Shown one piece after another: positions 63,895-64,000 of a stretch of 64,000 nucleotides of DNA (its first letter is position 1; every line of letters begins with the position of its first letter). Where the stretch lies: NCBI RefSeq assembly GCF_007830265.1, contig NZ_VLKE01000001.1, forward strand, positions 6,696,001 to 6,760,000, written 5' to 3'. This stretch comes from Micromonospora olivasterospora (GTDB lineage Bacteria; Actinomycetota; Actinomycetes; Mycobacteriales; Micromonosporaceae). The notes under the pieces were generated by a model. It was not told the origin of the DNA, did no database searches, and saw only the letters and a list, made by a program, of their open reading frames with translations. A program made the position numbers and the translations under genes.

Positions 63895-64000
63895 CGAGGC
63901 GTTGCTCACTGCTCCGACAAGCATCGACCAACTCCTGTCGACAAGCGGGGCGCAGCGACGTGCCTGCCACCACTCGACCGCCACTGTTGAAACTGGTGGC

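Overview
The window is high-GC DNA with strong third-position G/C bias, frequent GTG starts and GGAGG-type ribosome binding sites. The gene content (actinobacterial Acg-like nitroreductase, IclR-controlled beta-ketoadipate genes, a very large secreted RHS protein paired with a LamG protein, many actinobacterial insertion sequences) points to an actinomycete, probably a Micromonospora-like soil genus. The genus is an inference; no rRNA or other marker is present.

Layout. (1) 0-10.4 kb: a 'dormancy/redox' block. It holds a heavy-metal P-type ATPase fused to a hemerythrin-like domain, a divergent Acg-family nitroreductase, a truncated aquaporin and a two-gene NAD-linked formate dehydrogenase (catalytic alpha subunit plus a NuoE-NuoF fusion). 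(2) 10.5-24.7 kb: a graveyard of mobile elements around a frameshifted mgtA-type Mg2+ ATPase. It contains IS110 (internally deleted), a clean IS5-family element with TAA target duplication, a decayed IS701-family element with CTAG duplication, an IS4 element, an IS5 remnant, an ISL3 element and the tail of a trio-type tyrosine-recombinase (RIT-like) element. The RIT-like element has run into a group II intron, which is itself inserted in an IS3 orfA. (3) 24.7-43.3 kb: an IS-free catabolic island. The minus strand carries pcaI-pcaJ-pcaF-pcaD and an IclR regulator. The divergent plus strand carries a tightly coupled operon: IclR regulator, acetamidase/formamidase, Rieske oxygenase, NTF2-like protein, a complete oligopeptide-type ABC transporter, a quinone-oxidoreductase-like enzyme, a Rieske reductase, and catB-catA-catC. 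(4) 43.3-50.3 kb: a second mobile-element zone (two back-to-back IS701 fragments forming a perfect hairpin, an intact IS701, an intact IS1634, IS3/IS5 scraps, broken host genes). (5) 50.3-63.1 kb: a polymorphic-toxin locus. It has a LamG-domain exported protein split by an IS1380 insertion, a 2156-residue RHS protein with a C-terminal domain resembling polymorphic toxin type 44, and a small exported protein downstream that is a candidate immunity gene.

How the genes work together. In the island an imported compound would be processed by the amidase and Rieske system to catechol. CatA (ring cleavage), CatB and CatC then give the enol-lactone, PcaD gives beta-ketoadipate, PcaIJ adds CoA, and PcaF yields acetyl-CoA and succinyl-CoA. 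The route from catechol to TCA intermediates is complete; the upstream substrate is not known. The absence of a cis-diol dehydrogenase suggests the oxygenase releases catechol directly, as with anthranilate- or amide-type substrates (inference).
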